From NCBI GenBank assembly GCA_004369085.1, contig ML210234.1, forward strand, positions 52,683 through 115,326: DNA of 62,644 bases. The letters run 5' to 3'. The notes under the pieces are model-generated. The model was given only the letters and a program-made list of their open reading frames with translations, made no database searches and was not told where the DNA came from. The stretch comes from Coprinopsis marcescibilis. Its lineage: Eukaryota; Basidiomycota; Agaricomycetes; Agaricales; Psathyrellaceae. Within the stretch, counting starts at the first letter, position 1; each line of letters begins with the position of its first letter. Of this stretch, positions 1 to 10,322 are shown one piece after another. Both the position numbers and the translations under genes were made by a program.

Positions 1-439
1 ACTCCAAGTTCAAGCTCAAGACTTACCTGCAAGTGGTCTGACTCGTGACCTGAGCAAGTCAAGCGCCCTCAACACACACGAAGAACCTCTCTTCATGTTA
101 AACGGCATGTATAAGCTGGGAACCAGAGGCCAAAGTCATGTCTCATCACATTGCTCGATGCCAGGGCCGGTGGAGTTCAATAACAAAAAGCACATTTCCC
201 CGTATCATGTCTATCTCCCCCCTACTTCTCAGCCATCATATGTGCAAGCTCGCCAGATGGACAGCCTGAGCGTCGCTCCCAGCCACGTCTTCTCACATCC
301 CCCACGTTCTACGACCGACCCCAGGTATTATGATCGCTCCGAGCTTCTTCATTTCATACGATACCGCACCCTTACGCGCTCCAAGCCCACTTTCACATAA
401 TAATTGTTCCTCTTAAGTAGCTAAATATTCAAGAACTGA
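1..439. other. no gene seen, left edge
   Basis: No convincing gene. A 101-codon open frame starts at 95 on the plus strand, but it has low complexity, no splice-supported extension and no recognisable domain. The right part is probably the 3' untranslated region of the minus-strand GST ending at 440. Confidence 0.5.
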
Positions 440-1418
440 TTACAAAATCGTCGCATACTTCTCGACTCCCTCTATATATTCAAGCCATCTTCCCTCACCC
501 CAGGTCTTGACCGACGCCCACTCCTCGCTATCCTGACCCCAAACTGACCTGATCCAGCAGAAAGCTGCCCCAACGACCGCATCTGCGAAGGTAAACTGGC
601 CTCCCATAACCCACAGGCCCCTCTGGCTTTCGAGAGTTCCCAGGCTCTCTTTATCCTTCATAAATTCGTCTTTATCACTCTCGTCTCTCCTAAACGAGCT
701 TCCTCGACTCTTCTCAAGGAGCCCGAGCCAAATTCCGACCGCTTCCTCCGCCTCCTTCCATACCGGCTCCCCAAGCTTCGGCTCCTTCCCAAGCTCATCC
801 CACCTCATCCCAAAAACCATCTCAAACTTCCTCTGACTGCTCTCCACAAATCCCCCACCGGGAAAGCTATCCGCGCTATCCTCAACCCTCGCCAAAAGCT
901 TCCCCACGTTCAACTTAAGCACCTTTGGATACACCGTGCTCGTAGCCATAGATTCCCATGCAGCGAGCAACACGCGCGTGTCCAATTTTCCATCCGTGCT
1001 CAAGTTCACGTCGACCGACGCGCCCACCGTTGGCGGGATGATCGCTATTGGGAAGAACGCAGGGGTATCAGGGTAAGTCTCGTCGAGGTACCTCGCGATC
1101 TTGAAGCTATCCGAGACCGTGGCGTTGGTTTTACTATCGTGTATAGCGGGAAGCGTGTAGCTTGGACTGCCGTCGGGTTTTACTCCGGTCGGTGGGATCC
1201 CATGTTTCTTTGCGAATGCCGTTACATTGCTGTATAGAGCATAGATGGTGTGGTATGGGAGTTGCTTGTAGTTGAGGCAGAGTCTGTTGGGTTGAGTATC
1301 AATAAGCAGGTAGGTCTAATGAGACACAGGGAAGTATCTACCTAGCTTGCCAACAGAAGGGAGAGACGGTAAAGGCTGGGTCGGTGCTGTTGACTTTGAT
1401 GTCGTAGAACGTTATCAT
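440..1418 (-). CDS. glutathione S-transferase, etherase-like (GST-1)
   Basis: Soluble GST expected to act on glutathione and electrophilic or aryl-ether substrates in the cytosol. Exons 1418-1342 and 1283-440 give 306 residues. The start MITFYDIKV is the family's usual N-terminus. The thioredoxin-like N-domain shows SPFCWQAR followed by LCLNYK, the cis-proline segment YTLPAIHD and the glutathione-contacting SDS before an IARYLDETYP helix. The C-terminal helical domain ends with the family signature of a Trp-rich IRSVWG segment, WGEGRW, then EYIEGVEKY. The single 58-bp intron interrupts an Arg codon in phase 2, the same place as in the GSTs at 27.5 and 38.0 kb. It is closest in the window to the 38-kb copy. 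It is divergently arranged with the next GST. The family is clear; LigE-like etherase activity is inference. Confidence 0.88.
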
Positions 1419-2400
1419 GCTTGGGGGCGAATAAGTTGGCCGATAATGTGAGTGGCTTTGCGATGTCAGTTTGAGGTACTTTAAAAGCAAAAGCCGCGCG
1501 TATTATGATATAGTTTCTCTTGTCCGACTAAGGCTGAGGCGTCGATGCCTATATTTTCTTTGACTCCTTCAACTTCATTCTTTGTTTTTCTTGCAGCTTC
1601 GGCTTACAACTTGGCCCCAAGATCTCACTAATTCACATCAGGATACCCTCACGTACATGACAAACATTATTACAACGCCTGAACCCTCTTCGTGACAGAA
1701 CTCGCCTGGAACCAGGTTGAAATCAGACCATTCTGACAGAGACAGTAGCTATAGACTCATACTAATAATCCGACGGTAGAGGCAGTACTACGTACTAGTA
1801 TGATGTATCTGATGGATGTGGATCATTTTTCAATGGTGATTTACAAATTCCAGGGTTCATCCCTGCCAACGCCATTTCATCAAATTTGACATTGGATCCG
1901 TCTTTGATTATTCCACTGTGTAAGTGGACTTCCTGCAGTGCTCTGTCATCGTTCACTGCGGATTATTGTTAGAAATCAGGTATCGTGACCTGATACATCT
2001 GAATAATCGAATGGCTGGGTTCCGCTTCCATGGGAAATACATGGATTCTGACTGGTGTTGCACACGAACAAAGCCTATTTCAATCGTGATCAGGTGGATT
2101 GGCACCGATGGATAAGGGGGTCGTTGCGCTCAACATGAAAGCTAATTATAGAGTTTGCGAAAGTCTTTCAAATCGTGTACTTGGCGTGGATGTCTCGGTA
2201 GGGTATACGTGCCGAGAACTGCGGAAGAAGTCTCTTAGAAGACGGGCATTGTTCTGAAGCGAAGGTGGTGCTTTTCAACAGGTGCGACGGTTTACTTGGT
2301 ACCAGTAACCATGCTGGTCGCTGTAGTAGTCAGCATCCATGGGGCATATATAATCTCGCAATCCGCATCCATTCAAGTTACCACGAGTTCCACCTCCAAG
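1419..2400. promoter_or_regulatory. shared intergenic region between divergent GSTs
   Basis: About 980 bp separate the ATG of the minus-strand GST at 1418 from that of the plus-strand GST at 2401. A TATATAA box at 2347-2353 lies 48 bp before the plus-strand ATG. A TTTTAAA-like box near 1480-1488 faces the other way. No gene is convincing here: the 63-codon frame at 1924 and the frames near 2265-2300 are not supported. Confidence 0.5.
2347..2353 (+). promoter_or_regulatory. TATA box of GST-2
   Basis: TATATAA is 48 bp upstream of ATG 2401. It lies inside the open frame that begins at 2296, which argues that translation starts at 2401 and not at the upstream ATG. Confidence 0.55.
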
Positions 2401-3204
2401 ATGATAACATTCTACGATATCCCCTCCTCCCCTCCCAAACGGGCGTGGTCGCCCAATACATGGAAAACGCGCTTAACACTCAACTACAAAGGTCTCGCGT
2501 ACAAGACCGAATGGCTCGAGTACCCCGAGATCACACCCTTCTACAAAGTGCACGGCATCGCCCCAACACAGATCTACGCAGATGGAAGCCACTACCACTC
2601 GCTTCCCGTCATCAAGGACGAAGACGAGAGCACAGGGGAAGTAACCTACATCGCCGATTCACTCGAGATCGCAAAGTACCTCGATGGCAAGTACCCTACG
2701 ACGCCTAAGGTCGTTCTGGACGAAGACGGGACCTTGGGTCATTTCTGGGACAGCCAGAAGGCCTTCCCGGATGAGTTGGGGCCGAAAGTCATATACCCGT
2801 TCTGTCATGTGGCGTTCAAGGCTACAGTGCGTATACTTAGCCCTGACAGTGCTGCGCACTTCAAGGTCGCGCGTGCGAAGGGTTTATCAGCCTTGGATCC
2901 CGCCAATAAAATTTCCACAATCGACGAAGTCCAACTCTCGCAGGAGGAGGTGAAGCAAGCGTGGCAGAACCTGAAGGCGAACTTGGGGGCGCTTGGGGAG
3001 AAGTGGTTGGGAGGGAAGGATTCAAAGGAGGTGGATTGGGTGTCCGGCGATAGGATTTCTTTTGCAGATTTAGCCCTTGGCGCATTCTTGGTCTGGATTG
3101 GAGCTGTGTCAGGCAAAGACTCGGAGGAATGGCAGGATTTGTTGACCTGGAATGGCGGGAGATGGAAGAAGTTCTTGGAGAGGCTGGAGAAATACCAACT
3201 GTGA
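2401..3204 (+). CDS. glutathione S-transferase, etherase-like (GST-2)
   Basis: Intronless 267-residue GST. An upstream in-frame ATG at 2296 exists, but the start at 2401 gives the canonical MITFYDIPS N-terminus of the family and sits just below a TATA box. N-domain: WSPNTWKTR followed by LTLNYKGLAYKTEW, then HSLPVIKDED and a DSLEIAKYLD helix with the glutathione-binding ADS. The C-domain carries WLGGKDS and a late LVWIGAVSGKDSEEW segment. It is very similar to the GSTs at 56.9 and 58.1 kb, which share WSPNTWKTR and also lack the intron found in the other three GSTs of the window. Likely cytosolic detoxification of electrophiles; substrate unknown. Confidence 0.9.
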   Translation: MITFYDIPSSPPKRAWSPNTWKTRLTLNYKGLAYKTEWLEYPEITPFYKVHGIAPTQIYADGSHYHSLPVIKDEDESTGEVTYIADSLEIAKYLDGKYPTTPKVVLDEDGTLGHFWDSQKAFPDELGPKVIYPFCHVAFKATVRILSPDSAAHFKVARAKGLSALDPANKISTIDEVQLSQEEVKQAWQNLKANLGALGEKWLGGKDSKEVDWVSGDRISFADLALGAFLVWIGAVSGKDSEEWQDLLTWNGGRWKKFLERLEKYQL

Positions 3205-3751
3205 ATTAATTAGTAGTCGAATTTTGGCAGGTGTTCAAATAATGGAGAATTAAGGATGTACCAGCCAATTTATGTTCTTGAGAAAAGGGAAGGAGGGAAT
3301 ACAATTCATGAGTGCAAGCTCTGATGCGGGAGGACTCGGACGGCGGGGGTCGGGAGCAAATACATGACAAATCATTGATGCGCCCTGGGACAAAGAAAGC
3401 CAGCGCGCAAATCGCCCACTTATGTCTGTCGTCGCCCAACCAACCATTTACTGCCTTTCACTGCTCCGGCCTGCCGCGATGGTTCCACACTGCGACCATG
3501 TTGGCCTACTAATCGCGCTGTCTTCGCAACTGTGTCGAGATGCTTCGCCGTTGTGCGGGTCATGCCAGTGCAAAACCACATGTATTTGACGTAACCGAGG
3601 ATCCTCAATGACAGTCACCCTCATAGAACGCGAAGATCCGGATATTATCATTATCCAACGTGAATTAATACCCCTATCCTTTTACACTTCAGAAGGTATA
3701 TAAGCTTCTCTCCAGATGTCCAGCGAAACCTGAGTCCATGATCCTCAGACA
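3205..3751. other. intergenic, promoter of PL14-A
   Basis: Contains the 3' end of GST-2 and the upstream region of the lyase gene. TATATAA at 3697-3703 is about 50 bp before ATG 3752. Short open frames on both strands here are not supported. Confidence 0.5.
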
Positions 3752-4930
3752 ATGTCTAGGCTAGCGCCCAACTCCATCATCGCCCGAGCACCTCCAACAT
3801 CCTCTTCACTCTTTCCTATATCGCGAGGTATATCCAGCTGGACGACATTTTCCGGTCTCCCTGACGCTCTACCCTTAAATAACAACACCCTGCGCCCCGT
3901 CAAAGTCGCCAGCGGCCTTCCAGTGCGATATGAGAACGCTCCAGACGGAAAGCTGTCTCTGAGGGTGCACTACCCCAAGGGATCCTACAGACCGGGCGCG
4001 GAACCACGAGGAGGGATATCATTCTATTCGCATGGACCAGCTTCCTTTGACTTTACAAGAGCACAGGAAGCTACTTTAGGGTACTCGGTCTGGTTCCCAC
4101 CCGATTTTGATTGGGTGCGAGGTGGGAAGCTACCAGGACTTCGCAAGTGATTCACTATCAATCTGCCTTCAATCACACTAAATATCCGTCCCGTCACCCG
4201 TGTCAACTTTCGTCTGACAGTGGGAGGAAACTCGAAAGACGAAGCCTATGGCTGCTCCGGCGGCCGAAAGGATACGAACTGCTGGAGTGCACGTCTAGTA
4301 TGGCGCGCCAAAGGCGTTGGGGAGATCTACGCCTACCTCCCTCCGTATGACATCCCAGGCTTCGAAGCTAACAAGGCTCTCTGCAGCATCCCTCAAAATA
4401 CCTGTGATGACAGCTTCGGCATTAGCATCGGCCGGGGAAACTTCACACTCACACCGGGCGCATGGACGACTGTTGCTGAGCGAGTGAAGCTCAACGACGT
4501 TGGGCGTGCGAATGGGGAAATGGACTTGTTCGTAGATGGGAGGAGGGTGTTGGGTGCAAGGAATATCATCATACGTCCAGGCGCGGAAGGCAAGATCCAG
4601 GGGGTGTATTTTTCGAGTTTCTTCGGAGGTGAGGGTTGTGTCGTCCAGTAGTGCTCTATGCTAATCGTTGTAATAGGGAGTACACCAGATTGGGCCACGC
4701 CGAAGGATCAGGATATATACATCGCGGACGTATCTGTCGCGATTATCAAAGAGGATAAGACTAGTGGTGGGGCTCAGGCTCAAGCTGTTGATGAGGAGGA
4801 GGGACCGTCTGGATCTCCCGTTGTGGATATGAGCAGTGAAACCGGTACAACCTCACCCTTGTGGTCGTATCGAGCTGTGGGCTTGATTGTAGTACTCCAG
4901 TTCGCTGCGATGTCGCTATCCTTGTTGTGA
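3752..4930 (+). CDS. polysaccharide lyase family 14-like protein (PL14-A), C-terminal membrane tail
   Basis: PL14 enzymes cleave uronic-acid polysaccharides by beta-elimination. Exons 3752-4142, 4221-4628 and 4677-4930 give 350 residues. Family landmarks: GYSVWFPPDFDWVRGGKLPGL, a CSGGR motif, WSARLVWRAKG.GE.YAYLPP, SIGRGNF then WTTVAERVKLND and NGEMDLFVDG. The first intron starts with GC (C then GCAAGT at 4143) and ends at 4220; using it restores KLPGLLGGNSKD exactly as in the neighbouring paralogue, where the same intron is GT-AG. The last 25 residues are hydrophobic after a Ser/Thr/Gly-rich stretch, as in a GPI signal or tail anchor. No obvious N-terminal signal peptide is visible, which is odd for a secreted lyase; an unseen 5' exon is possible. 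Catalytic activity is not proven. Confidence 0.85.
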
Positions 4931-5301
4931 TTGCTGAATTATATCGAACCGCCAAACATTGTAAAGTGCTCCTGTAATGGAAAGCCCAGGGGAACAAGCG
5001 TCTATTTATGACGATCCCACCAGACACATTTATATCGTTAACTCTAACTCCAGCCTGGAAATAAGTGATGCCTTGCTTACTTTCAACCCGATTCGGTATC
5101 ATCCCTCGAGTTTGGTGTAAAGAGCTTCGACTTAGCATCTAATCTCACAGTCGCTCTTACTGCGATACGCCGTTGATCACCTTACCCACGTGCATCCGTT
5201 AGAATCTGACTTCCTCAATGGTTCCGTCGCTCCACATCATGGCTTATGAGGTATATACATACATACGCTCTTCTCGTTACCAATGTTCCATCAAGACGCC
5301 G
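4931..5301. promoter_or_regulatory. intergenic between tandem PL14 genes
   Basis: Holds the 3' end of PL14-A and the promoter of PL14-B, with TATATA at 5252-5257, 45 bp before ATG 5302. That box lies downstream of the in-frame ATGs at 5218 and 5239, which favours the 5302 start. Confidence 0.5.
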
Positions 5302-6413
5302 ATGTCGCCATCCTTCCCCGCCTCAATCTTCCTTCGAGCACCCGCAACACCATCCTCACTCTTCCCCCTTTCCCAAGGTCTATCCAGCTGGACGACATTC
5401 CCCTCCATCCCAAACTCCCTCCCACTCGCCAACTCCACCCTGCGCCCCGTCAAAGTCGCCAGCGGTCTTCCAATAATTTACACTAATGCACCAGACGGCA
5501 CGCCATCCTTGAAAATACATTTCCCCAAAGGGTCTTATAAACCAAGTGCGGAACCTAGAGGCGGCATATCGTTCTACTCACATGGACCGGCGTGGTTCGA
5601 CTTTACGAGGGCCAAGGAAGCTACTTTTGGGTATTCAGTATGGTTCCCAGAGGATTTCGATTGGGTACGGGGTGGGAAACTTCCGGGACTCTGTGCGTGG
5701 ATCGATTCACAGTCAATCATCAGAATTTGTGCTTATTGGTTATCAATTTGTCTCGCTTCTTGCGATCCCTAATGACAAATGGGAACATTCAACCCCATTT
5801 CGCTCGCACGGGACCATGCAGTGGGCGGAAACTCCAAAGACATAGCGTATGGCTGCTCCGGCGGTCGCAAAGACGTAGATTGCTGGAGCGCACGACTAAT
5901 GTGGCGCGCTAAAGGTGCGGGGGAGATATACAGCTACCTTCCACCCTACGACGTACCCGGTTTCGAAGCCAACCAAGCGCTCTGCACCATCCCTCGAAAC
6001 ATCTGCGATGCAACCTACGGTATCAGCATCGGTCGGGCCAACTTTACATTCACCCCGGGCGCCTGGACTACTGTGGCGCAACGTATCAGGCTGAACAATG
6101 TTGGGCAAGCGAATGGGGAGATGGACCTGTTTGTGAATGGGGGATGGGTGCTGGGTGCCCGGGATGTGATCTTGAGGCCAGATGGAGCAGGTAAGATACA
6201 GGGGGTGTATTTTCAAAGTTTCTTTGGAGGTGAGTCGGGGTCGATTTCGTTTGTAGACTTTGGTGGGTCCTGGGATGCTCAGTGTTATGTGCAGGAAGTA
6301 CGGCTGACTGGGCGACGCCGAGGGACCAGGATATATACATCTCAGATTTGTCAGTTGCGGTCATTGAAGAGTTAAATGAGGACGAGTTGGAGATTGAGGC
6401 TGGGTCTGGTTAG
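5302..6413 (+). CDS. polysaccharide lyase family 14-like protein (PL14-B), no membrane tail
   Basis: Tandem paralogue of PL14-A. Exons 5302-5692, 5822-6229 and 6295-6413 give 305 residues. The first two exons have exactly the same lengths as in PL14-A (391 and 408 nt), and both introns fall in the same codons. Landmarks are conserved: FPEDFDWVRGGKLPGL, CSGGRKD, WSARLMWRAKGAGE, SIGRANF, WTTVAQRIRLNN and NGEMDLFVNG. The third exon stops shortly after DWATPRDQDIYISD and lacks the Ser/Thr linker and hydrophobic tail of PL14-A, so this copy should be soluble. Start 5302 was chosen by alignment with PL14-A and the position of the TATA box. Function as a uronan lyase is by family only. Confidence 0.84.
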
Positions 6414-6855
6414 GATAACCACAGGGTGTCTCAGGGATTTTCGATGCTTTGAGAAGCAGGGGGAAGGATTTGAGCATTGGGGGCGATGCCAAGCACACGG
6501 GCGTGGGCAAAGCGAGCTGAAAACTTCTTTTTGATACTCCAGCTTGCTACAATCGCTTTGTTGACTTTTATGTACTGACTTGTTTCTCTACCTCGACTCG
6601 TCCGAACTATAGTGAGAATCAGGGGGAGACTTTGGCGATACCACTGAGGTTGCTTGGGCTTGCTGAGGTTACGGACACGAGTCACTCACGCTACTTTAGA
6701 CACAGAGAAGGGTATCTTCGCTTCTCATTGAATGTAAGATCCTGACGTGCTATGACCAAAACCTTTTTACCAACTACACGATAAATGACTCAAGTCTCAT
6801 ATGGATTAGCAAGATTAGGTCCTGAATCCAGGTCCCTGGGTTCTTCTCATGTAAT
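6414..6855. other. intergenic
   Basis: 3' flank of PL14-B. No gene seen. It ends at the AAT flanking the inverted-repeat element. Confidence 0.5.
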
Positions 6856-7399
6856 GGGCGACTTTCCACGGAGGTTTAGAATCCTAGATTATTTTCTAAA
6901 CGAGCCTTGCCGAAAAGCCGTCTTGGCTGCCCTTTGGGGAAAGGGAAAGGGTCTGCTGTCACTGCAGACCCCATTCTAAATCCTGACTCTAGACGAGGGT
7001 CCCCTACACACTCTCCAGACTCAGACGCACTTTCTAAACGAGATTTTGGCCGAATGGGGAAGCTGCATGATTCCCAGACGTTGTTTCCGTTCAACCCAAG
7101 ACCGTGTCGCCAAATGAAGCACTCGAAACTTGGTTGAAACCGAGACCAACATCTTCAGGAATCCCTAATGGCTCCAGATATCATGGTTTCTCATGAGCTG
7201 GGACTGATAAAGGGTGTATAAATCGAAGTAACTTTCTCCGCCCAGGGCAAGTCCCGGGCGGCCGACGAGTCTGAGATGGTTTATCTCTTCCTCCTAGATG
7301 TGTCGGTGGTTTAGAACAGATATTCTAAATTCGCATTCAAAGTCCGACATCAGCCATTTAGAAATAATCCAGGATCCTAAACGCGGTGGAAAGTCGTCC
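6856..7399. mobile_element. MITE-like element, copy 1 (544 bp)
   Basis: Left end GGGCGACTTTCCAC at 6856 and right end GTGGAAAGTCGTCC ending at 7399 are inverted repeats. The similarity continues imperfectly for about 45 bp inward (TTTAGAATCCTAGATTATT versus the complement of the right end). Both ends are flanked by AAT (6853-6855 and 7400-7402), a possible 3-bp target duplication. The left ~300 bp recurs at 62336-62644 with over 90 percent identity by eye. Short CTAAACGAG-type words repeat inside. No coding capacity is visible, so it is a non-autonomous DNA transposon candidate. Confidence 0.75.
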
Positions 7400-7453
7400 A
7401 ATACTACTGTATGTTTTCCTATCCCACCATCACAGCATTCCTCTCAGAATCCC

Positions 7454-7487
7454 TCACGATGTGCCTAGTGCTCTAGGCACATCGTGA
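7454..7487. repeat. perfect 15-bp inverted repeat with 4-nt loop
   Basis: TCACGATGTGCCTAG at 7454-7468 is followed by TGCT and by its exact reverse complement at 7473-7487. It lies 55 bp outside the MITE-like element. Confidence 0.8.
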
Positions 7488-9394
7488 ACAATAAAGGTGA
7501 CAGATTAATGCCCTGAAATCATTATGATCCAATTGAAACTGATGTTAATGTTCCCAGTGTGTTACCTTACACCCTGGTTTGGGGTCTGACCGGTAGTCGC
7601 ACAAGGGACTCAAGTTGTTCTGTTGTTCTGTCACGGTTATGGAGATTATACTCCTAGATTCTGATAGTTAGATGCCACCCGCGTCTGTCAGAAATCTCAT
7701 TTAGCCGGTCCACCGGCATGCAATGGCGTGCAACGGAAGGCGGCCTTCCCGGTGTGGCTATAAAAGGCGATTCCGTGGAACGGAGCCCCCAAAAATGCCC
7801 AACGACCCGGAAACGCCGCCGAGAACATCGGAAGAACTCACGTCCAATGGGCTCCAACCAGGCTCCTAAACCAGCCGCTCGTCTGCTTGAGCTTTTGAGA
7901 CAGAGGGAGAGAAGGGATGATGATTGATGAGCGGACAAATAAGATCATGATGGAACAAATAAAACGAAGGGTTGAGCTCTCGCAGAGAGCGGCCGGCAAC
8001 ATTTGGCACGGTGATCTCGGTGGACAAACCGGACGAAACAATTTCTGACATCGGGCGCCAAACCTCGATTAGCCCAGGCTGGTAACGTTATAACTGTCGC
8101 AATGAAGCGCCTTTAGATCACGGTCCTTTCTTTCCGTGATCGCCTTTGCAGTTAGCGGAGGGCTTGCCGTTCCCCATGGACAGGGGCTGGCACAGGCGCC
8201 AGTGGCACATTGTGTCATTTCCAGCTGTAGCAAGGCGGCGATTCGGACATAATGAATTGGCACGGTCCGCTCACAAGTTGTGAAAAGATTCCGCTTGGCT
8301 GGGGCTGATAATGTTCGGAGAGATCCGAGTCCCACGATGGCGGAGTTCCTAATGAAAAAACCAAGCTTTGGTTGCGTCGCTGACCTTTGAAGCCTCGCGC
8401 ATACCTCAATGTTCGTCGCGAAGCGCTGCTCTTGTCAACTGTTTTTGCGCTCCAACTTAACTCACCTCTCTTTCTGAGGATTTCACCTCACTGGGTGTGT
8501 ATCAGAGGCGCAACTGGCATGCACCGTTCCGAGGCTTCCGCATAGAACAGTCGAACAGATACGAGTGACAGTGATCAACGGCCACTTTTGGGGTAAGGCG
8601 CGTCGTCCAAAGGGGCAGCTGCATACCAACGGCCACACGAAGATGTCGGACAAGATGCAGGCCTCCTTTCTCAAACTGGTCTTGGCGACTGCGTTCTGTT
8701 GTTCTATCGATGGGGCGGCTCTAGTATTCCTTATGATACACATCTCGGGAGCTTGGAAGGTACGGTTCCTACGTTTCAGCCATCGCGGTCAATATATGCT
8801 GACTGCGCTCTACATACCTCGCAATGGATAGGCATCAGGGCCGGCCTTGTATCCGTTTCAACTTGGCTCGTCCAAGCCTTGACGTCGCGAACGGAGAGTG
8901 TCTCAGCAACCACGAATAATCATTGCGCCTGGGCCCTTTGGCGCAAAAATTCTCAAGATGATTTATGACCGCCTACGAGTTCAGCACATGCTCGTATGCT
9001 GCTAGGTACTGCATAATTATGCAATCCTATCCCTCGCGAATTGAGCATCTTTCCCCGAATGGTTACAATCCCTGAATTTCCTTATGCCCTGTGGCGCTCT
9101 CATGTTGACTGTACATACTCGCAGGTCATTGTCTCGGGTAAGCTTCATTGTCATTCCCTTGTGGTAATTTGACAGGCGTCAGGTCAATGGCCAGCTGCAT
9201 TGGTTCCTTAGCAGGCCCAAGGTTGACAGGTGGCGATCACACGAAATTGACTCAAGTAAGATTTTCTTTATCAGATACCTAACGCCACAAAATCTTATCT
9301 ATATTGCTATGTGCTTATAGAGTACAATGTGGCGACAGATGTGATCCAATCATCAGTACGTATTCCCGTTCAGCCTTCTGATGTTTGAGGCTCC
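7488..9394. other. gene-poor region
   Basis: Nearly 1.9 kb without a supportable gene. A short hydrophobic frame around 8641-8745 hints at a membrane segment but has no flanking exons; it may be a relic. The right end is the 3' flank of the small secreted protein gene on the minus strand. Confidence 0.45.
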
Positions 9395-9760
9395 CTAAGC
9401 TTCAGGCGCTGGCGTTTCTGCGGCTTGGTTGTCCCCGTAAACGATGGTGTCGTCGATCAAGGTGGGAACGACAGTAGCAGCGGGATCAGTGATACTCGGC
9501 CCTTGACTACACAAACTCTCAGCAAGTTGACCACCAGCTGAACAAAAAGACTTACGTGTAGATCACTGTCTCGGTCACTTCTACGAGGAAGGGTTCTTCC
9601 TCGATAATGGCAGGGACTACTTTGATCACGGTGTGTACGTCTCCTTCAGCTGCATAGACCTATGTCTGTAAATATATATTCAAAGGTACAGAGGCCACAC
9701 AGTACTCACTACTTGTGCGGCGAAGAGGGAGAAGAATGCGACGAGGAGCTTGAACTGCAT
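9395..9760 (-). CDS. small secreted protein, cysteine-free, acidic (SSP-1)
   Basis: Exons 9760-9710, 9659-9556 and 9506-9395 encode 88 residues. The first 17-20 residues (MQFKLLVAFFSLFAAQV) are a signal peptide. The mature part has no cysteine, is rich in Val, Ile, Glu and Asp, and contains VVPAIIEEEPF and VVPTLIDDTIVYGD, which look like two copies of a VVPxxIxxx motif. All three exons join in frame through GTGAGT-AG and GTAAGT-AG introns. A TATAAA box at 9824-9829 (minus strand) lies about 64 bp upstream. I do not recognise the family. A secreted or cell-wall-associated role is inference. It is transcribed away from the laccase next door. Confidence 0.72.
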
Positions 9761-9823
9761 GGTGCGTGTTAAAGGTTGAGTAGGGCGGGGGACTCTGAGG
9801 GGTTTACATGGGGTTCTTTTCCG

Positions 9824-9829
9824 TTTATA
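9824..9829 (-). promoter_or_regulatory. TATA box of SSP-1
   Basis: TATAAA read on the minus strand, about 64 bp upstream of ATG 9760. Confidence 0.5.
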
Positions 9830-10249
9830 TCTAATTTCTCTGCACCACAAATCCGATGCAGTGTGGTGCCTTAGATGCCTCATCTTTCGATGCGGCCGTG
9901 TCTTCTGGTATGGGCAAAAAAGCCCAGAGACGCCCAGATGGTCTCTGAGTCTCCAATTAGCCGAAGGTACTGCTGTGTGCCTGTTTACTGATTACATGAC
10001 CGCTTGACAAGGGCGACGATCGGCTCTGTTACACGTTATCATAATGGGCGCCTTCATTAACTCTGCGTTACGGTATAATTTTAACCCAAGGGAGATCCAT
10101 GTTGTTCGCAACTTATCCCAATGGGGAGATCAGTGCTTCCTTTCCCAAAAATCCAGATTCCAAGTACCCTTCATTCCCCTTTGTCGCTATACAGCATCGG
10201 CATTCGCGCGAACTGTCGGCACTAAGGCTCTGGGCCTGACCTCAGCGGC

Positions 10250-10255
10250 TATAAA
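10250..10255 (+). promoter_or_regulatory. TATA box of laccase
   Basis: TATAAA 68 bp upstream of the laccase ATG at 10323. Confidence 0.55.
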
Positions 10256-10322
10256 TGCGCTGCAAAGGTTTATGGTACTTCAGACTCTTGGACTCCCCCT
10301 TCCTCACTGAGTCTGTCTACCT

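Noticed and set aside
95..400. 101-codon plus-strand open frame at the left edge
   Set aside because: No domain, no start context or splicing support, low-complexity composition.
8641..8831. Hydrophobic frame suggesting a membrane segment
   Set aside because: Isolated; no flanking exon continues it, and no family could be recognised. At most a relic.
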